DNA from: an uncultured Bacteroidales bacterium
GTDB lineage: Bacteria > Bacteroidota > Bacteroidia > Bacteroidales > Paludibacteraceae
Direction of reading: 5' to 3'
Assembly: GCA_946619625.1 (NCBI GenBank)
Contig: CAMOMF010000231.1
Location: 1 to 10,967, forward strand
Length of the DNA stretch: 10,967 bases
The notes under the pieces are model-generated. The model was not told the DNA's origin and made no database searches. It saw nothing but the letters and a program-made list of their open reading frames with translations. Within the stretch, counting starts at the first letter, position 1, and each line of letters opens with the position of its first letter. Position numbers and translations under genes: made by a program. Below, piece after piece: positions 1-6,873 of this stretch.

Positions 1-386
1 ACCGCGTCATCATCCGCAACGAGTTCATTGCCGATGCCGAACTGCCCAAATACTTCGGCGCTGCCGACCTCATCACCCAGCCTTACAAGTCCGCCACGCA
101 GAGCGGCGTCACCCAGGTGGCGTTCCATTTCGAGAAACCGATGCTCGTCACCAACGTGGGCGGACTCGGAGAAATCGTCCATGACGGCAAAATGGGATAC
201 GCAGTCCAACCCAATGCAGACGCCATCGCTGAGGCCCTGCTCGACTATTTCACCCACGACCGCATGGAGCCCTTTACCCAATATCTGCGCAAGGAGAAAC
301 GCAAATATGCATGGGTCAACCTCACCGACACTTTCGACCTGCTCCTGTGCCAATTGGATGATAACAACATGAGACAAGAACCATAA
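1..386 (+). CDS. Family 4 glycosyltransferase, C-terminal part (5' end outside window)
   Basis: The frame is open from base 3 to a TAA at 384-386, giving about 127 residues of a GT-B fold glycosyltransferase C-terminal half. It contains YKSATQSGVTQVAFHFEKP followed by MLVTNVGGLGEIV, the nucleotide-sugar binding segment seen in many Bacteroidota GT4 enzymes that add sugars to lipid-linked glycans at the cytoplasmic membrane. After this comes a helical tail that ends in QEP. The classical EX7E pair of GT4 enzymes is not present; the expected glutamate positions are Ala/Thr and Val. From memory, SATQSGVTQ is itself a recurrent form in this phylum, so this is probably a subfamily trait and not decay. 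The last codons form the first unit of an 11-bp tandem repeat leading to the next gene. Donor and acceptor cannot be told from this fragment. Confidence 0.85.
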   Translation, partial: RVIIRNEFIADAELPKYFGAADLITQPYKSATQSGVTQVAFHFEKPMLVTNVGGLGEIVHDGKMGYAVQPNADAIAEALLDYFTHDRMEPFTQYLRKEKRKYAWVNLTDTFDLLLCQLDDNNMRQEP

Positions 387-424
387 GATAACCATAAGAT
401 AACCATAAGATGACCATAAGATGA
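381..424 (+). repeat. 11-bp tandem repeat, four units, between GT4 and cytidylyltransferase genes
   Basis: Four perfect-length units lie head to tail: CCATAAGATAA at 381 and 392, CCATAAGATGA at 403 and 414. The first unit contains the GT4 stop codon (TAA 384-386). The last contains the start codon of the next gene (ATG 421-423). The whole 34-base spacer is therefore repeat. Because 11 is not a multiple of 3, the TAA in each unit falls in a new frame each time. The same unit recurs at 8555-8609. Confidence 0.9.
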
Positions 425-1128
425 GGAACATCGCTGTTATACTGGCAGGCGGGACGGGTTCACGTGCAGGGGGAGGCATTCCCAAACAGTTCCGCACACT
501 CGAAGACGGTCGTACCGTGTTCCAGACCTGCGTTGCCGCCTTCGAGGCAAACCCGCACATCGACCGGATTGCCGTTGTCATGCTTGCGCAGTACATGCAG
601 CAAGCGCAGGATATATGCAGGGCGTGCGGTTGGCGCAAAGTGCAATACTGGATCCCCGGTGGCTCCGAACGGTGGGAAAGTAGTCTGAATGCCGCCCGGA
701 CTCTCTCGGAGGCAATGCAGGCACAAGGCGAAGACGACTGCAACGTCTTGATTCACGACTGCGCACGCCCCTTTATCAGTCAGGACCTGATTAGTCGCGT
801 TTGCACCGCCCTTTTGGCTCACCCCGCAGTCAGTGTCGCCCTGCCCGTCACAGATACTATTTATACCGTGCAGACGGATGCCCTCGGCGAAAGAATCACC
901 TCTATCCCCCCGCGCGCCACACTCCGCGCCGCACAAACACCGCAGGCTTTTCGTCTCTCGCTGGTATGCAAAGCGCTCAAGCAGGCACAGCAAGCGGCAA
1001 ACCAACCCATTACGGACGATGCTGGTGCTGTATTCCGCTTGCCGGACGTACATATTTACATCGTGGACGGAGAACCTGCTAATCGCAAACTGACCTTTAG
1101 CGAGGACTTCAACCGCCCCAATAAATGA
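421..1128 (+). CDS. IspD/TarI-family cytidylyltransferase
   Basis: This 235-residue protein has the usual length and motif order of the IspD family, which transfers CMP from CTP to a sugar-alcohol phosphate. Visible are the N-terminal CTP-binding loop (VILAGGTGSR, then PKQF at 21-24), GGSERWESS near 80-88, IHDCARPF with Asp113, the AQTPQAF segment near 171-177, TDDAGAVF at 198-205, and the C-terminal NRKLTFSEDF with Lys223 at the position of the conserved IspD lysine. Classic IspD makes CDP-methylerythritol in the MEP isoprenoid pathway. The related TarI/Bcs1 enzymes make CDP-ribitol for cell-surface polymers. The polysaccharide setting favours a CDP-polyol or related surface role, but no TarJ-like reductase is in view, so I give no symbol. 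The ATG at 421 sits inside the last 11-bp repeat unit. Confidence 0.85.
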   Translation: MRNIAVILAGGTGSRAGGGIPKQFRTLEDGRTVFQTCVAAFEANPHIDRIAVVMLAQYMQQAQDICRACGWRKVQYWIPGGSERWESSLNAARTLSEAMQAQGEDDCNVLIHDCARPFISQDLISRVCTALLAHPAVSVALPVTDTIYTVQTDALGERITSIPPRATLRAAQTPQAFRLSLVCKALKQAQQAANQPITDDAGAVFRLPDVHIYIVDGEPANRKLTFSEDFNRPNK

Positions 1129-1182
1129 CAAAATAGTAAATGATAAAATAGTAAATGACAAAATAGTAAATAACCAAATAAC
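1123..1182 (+). repeat. 15-bp tandem repeat between cytidylyltransferase and HAD genes
   Basis: Three near-identical units, AAATGACAAAATAGT (1123), AAATGATAAAATAGT (1138) and AAATGACAAAATAGT (1153), are followed by a degraded fourth, AAATAACCAAATAAC (1168). The next gene starts at 1186. The first unit includes the upstream stop codon (TGA 1126-1128). Each intact unit holds a start codon followed two codons later by TAG (MTK or MIK then stop). The very AT-rich sequence contrasts with the GC-rich genes on both sides. Confidence 0.9.
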
Positions 1183-1185
1183 AAA

Positions 1186-1722
1186 ATGATACGGCTTTTT
1201 CTTACCGATGTGGACGGCTGTCTGACCGATGGCGGCATGTATTACGGTGACAACGGCGTGGAGTCTAAACGTTTCTGCGTCTATGACGGCATGGGCATGG
1301 TGCTGCTGCGCAAAGCGGGTGTACCTTGCGGCATCCTCACCTCCGAACGCACGCCTTTGGTACTGAACCGTGCTCGCGACCTCTTTCTCGACTACCTCTA
1401 CCTCGGTGTAGGGCGCAAAGTAGATAATGCCACCTGCATGCGGCACGTTCCTGCCACTGCCGAGGCGGTCGAACTGCCCGGCTTGACCAAACGCGAAGCG
1501 GCAGAGGCTATTTGCAAGGAAATGGGTATCACCATGGACGAAGTGTGCTTCGTGGGCGATGATGTCAACGATATTGACGTACTCAAGGCGGTGGGACATC
1601 CCTGCTGTCCTCCCAATGCCATTCCCGAAGTGCTTGCCATCCCCGGCATTCATGTCACTCGCGCCGCCGGTGGCCAGGGGGCTATCCGCGAACTCACCGA
1701 CGCCATCCTCGCCGCACAATAA
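1186..1722 (+). CDS. KdsC-like HAD phosphatase (sugar-acid 8/9-phosphatase type)
   Basis: The 178-residue protein has the core HAD motifs of the small C0 (KdsC) subclass, which has no cap domain and works as a tetramer. These are FLTDVDGCLTDG with nucleophile Asp8 and Asp10, ILTSER around 50-54 as motif II, GDDVNDID at 124-131 as motif IV, and the family's typical ending AGGQGAIREL near 161-170. KdsC removes phosphate from KDO-8-phosphate. Relatives act on N-acylneuraminate-9-phosphate or are fused to CMP-sialate synthetases. A somewhat long segment at about 75-102 separates motifs II and IV. Two genes downstream lies an aldolase and directly downstream a CMP-sugar synthetase, so a ulosonic acid phosphate is the likely substrate. 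This is inference from context; the exact sugar is unknown. Confidence 0.85.
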   Translation: MIRLFLTDVDGCLTDGGMYYGDNGVESKRFCVYDGMGMVLLRKAGVPCGILTSERTPLVLNRARDLFLDYLYLGVGRKVDNATCMRHVPATAEAVELPGLTKREAAEAICKEMGITMDEVCFVGDDVNDIDVLKAVGHPCCPPNAIPEVLAIPGIHVTRAAGGQGAIRELTDAILAAQ

Positions 1723-1727
1723 ACCGG

Positions 1728-1822
1728 CTTGGTCCGATTTTGATACAAAAATTGCCCCAACTTGGTCCGATTTTGAAACAAATAACGCCACATTTTGGTC
1801 CTACTAAACAAAATACTCCATT
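1728..1822 (+). repeat. 33-bp tandem repeat, about 2.9 units, between HAD and NeuA-like genes
   Basis: The 100-base spacer is mostly a 33-bp repeat. Units start at 1728 (CTTGGTCCGATTTTGATACA), 1761 (CTTGGTCCGATTTTGAAACA) and 1794 (TTTGGTCCTACTAAACAAAA). The first 20 bases of units 1 and 2 differ at one position; the third is more diverged and runs into the ATG at 1823. Each unit has a TTTTG or TTTGG stretch, but no full TAnnTTTG promoter is present at the right spacing, so I do not call a promoter here. Confidence 0.85.
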
Positions 1823-2485
1823 ATGAAAATAGTTGCACTGGTACCCATGAAGTTGAACAACCAGCGACTTCCGGGTAAAAACATCAAATGTTTCGACAAC
1901 GGCAGACCTCTTTGCCACTATATTCTTTCCACTCTACTCTCAGTCAAAGAGATTGACGAGGTGTATGTATATTGCTCCAATCCCGACATACAAAACTATA
2001 TTCCGGAGGGAGTAAAGTACTTGCATCGAAGCGAAAGTCTGGACCAAAACACCACTAAAATCAATGAGGTTATTGCCGCCTTTGCCAACGAGGTCCCTGC
2101 CGACATTTATGTGATGACGCACGCCACGTCCCCTTTCGTGAGAGCAGACTCCATCCGCAAAGGGCTAAAAGCCCTCTTGGAGGACGACTACGACTCAGCC
2201 TTTGCCGTGCAGAACATCAGTACATTTCTGTGGAAAGACGGCAAACCGTTCAATTATGATTTGGACAATATTCCGCGCACACAGGACTTGGAGCCCATCT
2301 ACGCAGAGACATCCGGATTCTACATTTTCCGCCCCGAGGTCATCACGCAGATGCACCGACGTATCGGCAACAAACCGTACATGGTGGAGGTTTCGCAGAT
2401 TGAGGCAACTGACGTGGACGAGGCGGAAGATTTCATGATTGCCAACGCCATTTATAATCATATCATTGCCCATGAGAACAATTAA
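1823..2485 (+). CDS. NeuA-like acylneuraminate/ulosonate cytidylyltransferase
   Basis: This 220-residue protein belongs to the CMP-sugar-acid synthetase family, which joins CMP from CTP to the anomeric hydroxyl of a 2-keto sugar acid. The CTP-binding loop VPMKLNNQRLPGKN is at 8-20 with Arg15, Lys19 and Asn20. THATSPFVR at 99-107 replaces the more usual QPTSP. PRTQDLEPIYAETSGFYIF at 151-169 is the sugar-acid binding region. ATDVDEAEDF at 195-204 supplies the acidic metal and base residues. This variant set (VPMK, TH-TSP, RTQDL-P-Y) marks a subfamily distinct from classical NeuA and KdsB, so the sugar may be neither sialic acid nor KDO. The gene overlaps the aldolase downstream, and a transferase with sialyltransferase motifs follows, so the product is probably used directly by that transferase. 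Confidence 0.88.
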   Translation: MKIVALVPMKLNNQRLPGKNIKCFDNGRPLCHYILSTLLSVKEIDEVYVYCSNPDIQNYIPEGVKYLHRSESLDQNTTKINEVIAAFANEVPADIYVMTHATSPFVRADSIRKGLKALLEDDYDSAFAVQNISTFLWKDGKPFNYDLDNIPRTQDLEPIYAETSGFYIFRPEVITQMHRRIGNKPYMVEVSQIEATDVDEAEDFMIANAIYNHIIAHENN

Positions 2486-4046
2486 GTTGCTGGATGTCAC
2501 GCTTCGCGACGGCGGATATGTAAACAACTGGCAGTTCGGGGAAGACGCCACCCGCCTGATTCTAAACAAGCTCAATGAATCAGGCATTGAGTTGATTGAA
2601 GCGGGTTTTATCAGCCAGAAAGAGCCCGCATCCACAGGGCGTACCATCTACCCGTCGTTTGAGGCTGCCAATGCCCAAGTGGCGCACCTTGCCGGTACTG
2701 CACAAGTCGCATGTATGATCAACTACGGTGCCTACTCTGCCGACGATATACCTTCGTACCATGGCAAGGGCGTGGGGACTATCCGTGTAGCTTTTCACAG
2801 CAAAGACCTGCATGGTGCGCTGCACTTATGTGAGCAAATAGCCGCCAAAGGTTACAAGGTCTTTGTGCAACCGATGGCAACGACCGGTTTTACTGAGGAC
2901 GAATTGGAGTACCTCATGACCTCGTGCAATCAGTTTGTCCCCGAGGCTGTGTACATCGTGGATAGTTTCGGCACCATGCAGCGCGAGGACGTATTTCGGT
3001 TGCTCCGATACTACGATGCCCACCTGAACGCAGGCATTTCCATTGGTTTTCACTCGCATAACAACCTGCAGTTGGCGTTCCCCAATGCACAGGAGATATT
3101 ACGTGCCGATGTTACCCACAACCTGATTATCGATTCGTCCGTGTTTGGCATGGGGCGGGGTGCCGGCAATCTGTGTACCGAGTTGATTGCCATGTTTCTG
3201 AACGAGCACTACGACAAGACCTACCAGTTGGTACCTATACTGGAGATAATTGACACGTGCCTCAACGCCATTTTTATCAAGACGCCTTGGGGATACTCCG
3301 TGCCGTACTATGTGGCGGCAATCAACCAATGCCACCCCAACTACGCCACCTATCTGCTCAACAAGCAAACCCTGGGTGTGCAACAAATCAACATCATCCT
3401 TTCCCAAATCCCCAGAGAGAACAAGCGCTCGTTCGACCCCTCATTGGCGGAAAAAGTGTACTTGGAATATCAGGCACGTTCGATCGACGACACCGACACA
3501 CTCACCCGCCTGAGAGACTATTTTTCAGGACGGCCGCTGTTGTTGTTGGCACCCGGGAAAAGCATCACGACGCACCATGAGCAAATAGAATCGTTTATAC
3601 GGCAGAAACAGCCCCGCGTTGTGGCAATCAACTTCATCCCGAACGGACTGCCCATGGATACTCTTTTCTTGAGCAACACCAAGCGTTTTGCCAGTATGAA
3701 AGAGTTGGAGGATCTGTTCGTTATTGCCACGTCCAACATTCCCGCACAGCCCACATTCAGGATGGTGAACTACACTTCGCTTATCAATCCCGGGCACTCC
3801 GAAACGGACAACGCCGGTCTGATGCTGTTGCGGCTATTACAGAAATTGGGATTCACCGACATCCATTTTGCCGGATACGATGGTTTTGACGTTGATATTC
3901 ACGAGAATTACTACGATGACCAACTCATCAACAACACCATCACTGAAATATTCATTGAGCGCAACAAAAGTGTTTCCGAACAACTGCAAGTGCTCATGAA
4001 AACGATGCAGATTCATTTCCTTACACCAACCCGATATGTCCACTAA
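2472..4046 (+). CDS. HMGL/DmpG-type aldolase fused to a DUF115/GT42-like C-terminal domain
   Basis: With the start at 2472 the protein has 524 residues and begins directly with the barrel (IKLLDVTLRDGGY). An ATG at 2439 would only add 11 residues and lengthen the overlap with the NeuA-like gene from 14 to 47 bases. Residues 1 to about 280 are an HMGL-like TIM barrel: TLRDGG with metal ligand Asp13, and GFHSHNN with His194 and His196, as in 4-hydroxy-2-oxovalerate aldolases, which join or split pyruvate and an aldehyde. Residues about 354-524 form a second domain starting LLLLAPGKS, with INFIPNGLPMDTLFLSNTKR and later TDNAGLMLLRLLQKLGF then FAGYDGF. This pattern resembles DUF115/MAF or GT42 sialyltransferase folds, but the GT42 catalytic His is not apparent. 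The gene ends 11 bases inside the next one. Making the backbone of a ulosonic acid is inferred. Confidence 0.82.
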   Translation: MRTIKLLDVTLRDGGYVNNWQFGEDATRLILNKLNESGIELIEAGFISQKEPASTGRTIYPSFEAANAQVAHLAGTAQVACMINYGAYSADDIPSYHGKGVGTIRVAFHSKDLHGALHLCEQIAAKGYKVFVQPMATTGFTEDELEYLMTSCNQFVPEAVYIVDSFGTMQREDVFRLLRYYDAHLNAGISIGFHSHNNLQLAFPNAQEILRADVTHNLIIDSSVFGMGRGAGNLCTELIAMFLNEHYDKTYQLVPILEIIDTCLNAIFIKTPWGYSVPYYVAAINQCHPNYATYLLNKQTLGVQQINIILSQIPRENKRSFDPSLAEKVYLEYQARSIDDTDTLTRLRDYFSGRPLLLLAPGKSITTHHEQIESFIRQKQPRVVAINFIPNGLPMDTLFLSNTKRFASMKELEDLFVIATSNIPAQPTFRMVNYTSLINPGHSETDNAGLMLLRLLQKLGFTDIHFAGYDGFDVDIHENYYDDQLINNTITEIFIERNKSVSEQLQVLMKTMQIHFLTPTRYVH

Positions 4047-5097
4047 CAAACGCGTCCTTTTTATCTGCAACACCGCCTACCAACTGATGACGTGCGTCCA
4101 ACTAAGAAACACTGTTTATCAGTCGGACATGGCAGACCTGCTGCTGTCTAACCAGATGGTCAATGCGGCGACTCTTGTCCGCAAAGCACAGGAGTGCGGA
4201 TTATTCGGACATGTGGAGTATATCGAGAACAAAAAACAGACGTTTTCCAGTCGTGTGGCGGAGACCCTATTCAACTTCCGCGCCATACGCAACATGCATG
4301 ACCGTTTAGGCGATTACGATGCCGTCTGCCTGTCTAATATATCGGTGTTCTCTATTCTTTTCGTTCGTTTTTACCAGAAACGGGCGTTCCAAGTGAATAT
4401 CTACGAAGATGGTTTTGTCACCTACTCCAACGCTTTTCTGCACATGGACCGCGCCAGCCTCATTGCCAAAAGCCTACTCCCCCAAGGTCTGTTAGGTCGC
4501 GCTACACATGTGTTTGTTTTCAACCCCGATTTGATGGAGTGGCACTTGCCCGGTATCACGCCTGTTCCAATTCCTAAATTCAACAAGGATGACGCTCGCA
4601 CCCTTTCGGCGCTGAACAGTATTTTTGGCATCAACGAGTTGGTTGACACCTACGACAAACCCTATATCTTTTTGGAAGAGTCATTCTACGCCGACCATTT
4701 CCCAGTCGATGATGTGCGCTTGGTGGAGTTGTTGGCGCAGAAAGCGGGCAGAGAAAACGTCATGGTCAAACTGCATCCCCGCAATCCTGAGAACCGCTTT
4801 GCGCCGCTTGGAATCAAGACGAACACCAACTTCTCCGTGCCCTGGGAGTTGATTGTACTGAACAGCGAACTGAGAGACTGCACGCTTGTTTCCATTTCCT
4901 CCAGCGCCATACTGCAACCATACTTGCTGTTGGGCGTACCTATCCGCGCCATATCACTACTGAAACTACTGCCTACTAAACCGGGAAACATGCAAGGCGA
5001 ATTGGGCGGGTTCATGCAGTCTTTGTTTGACAAATACAGCAACATCTGCCTGTCTCCCACGACTGAAGAAGAATTTCTACATTCACTCAACCAATGA
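4036..5097 (+). CDS. Sialyltransferase-like glycosyltransferase (GT52/GT38-type motifs)
   Basis: The 353-residue protein shows the motifs shared by bacterial sialyltransferases of families GT38, GT52 and GT80: an acidic D/E-D/E-G motif (YEDGF, Glu124-Asp125-Gly126), an HP motif (KLHPR, His247-Pro248) and a Ser-rich motif (SISSSA, Ser288-290). It opens with RVLFICNTAYQLMT, the usual first strand of a GT-B fold in these families. In known members the acidic residue is the base and the His binds the CMP donor. With a CMP-sugar-acid synthetase two genes upstream, the natural reading is transfer of that CMP-activated acid to a glycan acceptor on the cytoplasmic side. No signal peptide or membrane segment is evident. 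It overlaps the aldolase by 11 bases and the next gene by ATGA. The precise GT family and linkage are not settled. Confidence 0.78.
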   Translation: MSTNKRVLFICNTAYQLMTCVQLRNTVYQSDMADLLLSNQMVNAATLVRKAQECGLFGHVEYIENKKQTFSSRVAETLFNFRAIRNMHDRLGDYDAVCLSNISVFSILFVRFYQKRAFQVNIYEDGFVTYSNAFLHMDRASLIAKSLLPQGLLGRATHVFVFNPDLMEWHLPGITPVPIPKFNKDDARTLSALNSIFGINELVDTYDKPYIFLEESFYADHFPVDDVRLVELLAQKAGRENVMVKLHPRNPENRFAPLGIKTNTNFSVPWELIVLNSELRDCTLVSISSSAILQPYLLLGVPIRAISLLKLLPTKPGNMQGELGGFMQSLFDKYSNICLSPTTEEEFLHSLNQ

Positions 5098-5924
5098 TGA
5101 CTCCCAAACGCATACTGTTTCGCGCCATTGTGCGAACATTCGAGGCGGTAACCATGATGCTGCCGCCGCGCAAGACTTGCCATGCGGATGCCCAAAAGGA
5201 TGTTCCCAACCGCGTGGATATCATCACCGTGGCGTTCAACAACGCCGAACTGATTGAGTTGCAGCACCGGTTTGTGGAGAAATATATCACCGACGAGCAC
5301 CAACAAATCGTTGTGGACAACTCCACACGGATGGATGTGCGCCGTGAGATCTACTCTTTCTGCCAACAGCACGGGATCACCTATTTAGGCATGCCGCACA
5401 ACCTGCTGAACCATATTGGCGGCAGTTACTCGCACGCCATGTCGCTCAACTACGTGTATCGCCATCTTATCCGTCAGCGCCGCCCCTCTGCCTTCGGACA
5501 AATCGACCACGACCTGTTCCCCATACAACCCCTTTCCATCCTCGCCAAACTGGAGAGACAGCCCATCTACGGCCCCTTGCGTGACCGAGGCACCGAGTGG
5601 TACCTGTCCGCCATACTCTCTTTCTTTCGATTTGACTTTGTGCAGGACAAAAAGGTGGATTTCATGCCGGTCACGCCCACCCACACTTACCTTGATTCAG
5701 GTGGCGGCAATTGGTACGACCTCTACTCGCGTTTAGACAAACAGACATTGTTTTTCCCCTCTGAATGTATTGAACCCTTGCGCGAAGGCGGAGACCGTCA
5801 CAGCGACTCGTTGGAGTATTTCGACGACAAAGCATGGTTGCACACTATCAACGGTTCGTGCTGGAAACCCGTCCACGAAGGCAAGGACAACTTGGTCAGA
5901 CAATTATTGAACACTTACTTATGA
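5094..5924 (+). CDS. GT-A type glycosyltransferase, probable (GT2-like)
   Basis: The 276-residue product is not a family I can name firmly. After a basic, hydrophobic N-terminus (about 1-25) it has a GT2-like core: VDIITVAFNN at 41-50, QIVVDNS at 71-77, a DxD-like IDHDLFP with Asp138 and Asp140, and PIYGPLRDRGTEWYL near 158-171. These match the order expected for a GT-A fold with the donor-binding acidic motif. The segment HIGGSYSHAMSLNYVY (107-122) stands where GT2 enzymes have their N-rich region before DxD. ATG at 5094 overlaps the previous TGA as ATGATG; ATG at 5097 is an equally good start, so the first Met is uncertain. It ends in an ATGA overlap with the next glycosyltransferase. It is probably cytoplasmic and builds the same repeat unit; the sugar is unknown. 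Confidence 0.68.
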   Translation: MMTPKRILFRAIVRTFEAVTMMLPPRKTCHADAQKDVPNRVDIITVAFNNAELIELQHRFVEKYITDEHQQIVVDNSTRMDVRREIYSFCQQHGITYLGMPHNLLNHIGGSYSHAMSLNYVYRHLIRQRRPSAFGQIDHDLFPIQPLSILAKLERQPIYGPLRDRGTEWYLSAILSFFRFDFVQDKKVDFMPVTPTHTYLDSGGGNWYDLYSRLDKQTLFFPSECIEPLREGGDRHSDSLEYFDDKAWLHTINGSCWKPVHEGKDNLVRQLLNTYL

Positions 5925-6823
5925 TAACTGTAATCATTTGCACATACAACCGCGAAAAATATATCCGTCCGCTGCTTGACAGCCTCGCCGCCAACGACCT
6001 GCCCAAGAGCGACTACGAGATTCTGCTGGTGGACAACAACTGCACGGACGGCACCCGCGCCGTTTGTGGCGAGTTTGCCAAGGCGAATCCGGGACTGACA
6101 TTCCGTTACCTCACCGAGCCGGAACAGGGGCTCTCAGCGGCACGCAACAAAGGTATCCGCGAAGCGCACGGCGACATACTCGTCTATGTGGACGATGATG
6201 CCTTGGTAGATTCCCACTACCTGCGCGACTACGCCGGGTTCTTCGCCTCGCACCCCAAAGTCATGGCGGCGGGTGGACCAATCATCCCCCTCTACGAGAC
6301 GCATGAACCCGACTGGATGACGCCCTACACCAAGGCGCTGCTCACCGGATGGATGGATTACGGCAACCATGTATGTCATTATCCCAAGGGTCGCTACCCG
6401 GGAGGGGGAAATGCCGCATACCGCAAGGAGGTGTTCGAACAAGTGGGGTTGTTCAATACCGCCCTCGGACGCAAAGGTAACGGACTGATGGGTTCAGAGG
6501 AGAAAGATATCTTCGACAAGATGCACGCCTGCGGGATGGAGGTCGCCTATCTGCCCCAACCGGTACTACACCATATCATTCCCCAAGCCAAACTGGAAGA
6601 ACCGTATTTCAACCGCCTCACCCTTCAGATAGGTCAAAGCGAGCGAATGCGCACCCTCGCAATCAGCAAAGGCAAGTATTACAAGCGTCTGCTTTCCGAG
6701 GCGGTGAAATGGGCAGGCACTTTGGTCCTTTTATGCGGTTACACCCTGCGCTTCCAGCCCCAAAAGGGCATCAAACTGATCCGTTTCCGCCGAAACGTAA
6801 GCAAAGGGCTCTTAGCGCAGTGA
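5921..6823 (+). CDS. Family 2 glycosyltransferase
   Basis: This 300-residue protein starts at the ATG (5921) that overlaps the previous stop as ATGA. The frame runs further upstream, but the GT2 core begins at once after this Met (MITVIICTYNREKYI). Visible are VDNNCTDGT near 38-45, GLSAARNKGI near 70-79, the DxD motif VYVDDDALVD with Asp91-93, PGGGNAAYRKE near 160-170 and the GSEEKDIF acceptor-side motif near 191-198 (catalytic-base region ED/EKD). This is an inverting GT-A enzyme using a nucleotide sugar. The C-terminus (about 259-279) has one hydrophobic stretch followed by a basic tail, so it may be loosely membrane-bound. It is the last gene of the overlapping glycan run. The donor sugar cannot be deduced. 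Confidence 0.9.
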   Translation: MITVIICTYNREKYIRPLLDSLAANDLPKSDYEILLVDNNCTDGTRAVCGEFAKANPGLTFRYLTEPEQGLSAARNKGIREAHGDILVYVDDDALVDSHYLRDYAGFFASHPKVMAAGGPIIPLYETHEPDWMTPYTKALLTGWMDYGNHVCHYPKGRYPGGGNAAYRKEVFEQVGLFNTALGRKGNGLMGSEEKDIFDKMHACGMEVAYLPQPVLHHIIPQAKLEEPYFNRLTLQIGQSERMRTLAISKGKYYKRLLSEAVKWAGTLVLLCGYTLRFQPQKGIKLIRFRRNVSKGLLAQ

Positions 6824-6837
6824 TTATATTCAGGAGT

Positions 6838-6857
6838 GCAGACATACGTATGTGTGC
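6838..6857. repeat. Palindrome downstream of the GT2 gene
   Basis: ACATACGTATGT (6842-6853) is a perfect 12-bp palindrome. It extends to 20 bases with one mismatched pair (GCAGACATAC/GTATGTGTGC). No run of T follows directly, so a classical rho-independent terminator is not supported. It could be a weak hairpin ending the glycan transcript or a protein site. Confidence 0.5.
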
Positions 6858-6873
6858 GGAAAATTTGCTCATT

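Noticed and set aside
381..424. CRISPR-like array
   Set aside because: Units of 11 bp are contiguous without spacers. The other arrays (15, 33 and 11 bp) also lack unique spacers, and no cas gene is present.
460..1791. Long open frame of 443 codons on the minus strand
   Set aside because: It runs opposite two well-supported + strand genes with clear family motifs, includes the translated tandem repeat (repeated FTILS), and shows no recognisable domain. It is a shadow of the codon use of the real genes.
2439..2471. Aldolase start at ATG 2439
   Set aside because: It adds 11 residues unlike the family before the conserved IKLLDVTLRDGG start and enlarges the overlap with the NeuA-like gene.
6838..6870. 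Rho-independent terminator after the GT2 gene
   Set aside because: The palindrome is AT-rich in its core and is followed by GGAAAATTTGC and not a T-run. The T-rich stretch near 6977 has no clear hairpin before it.
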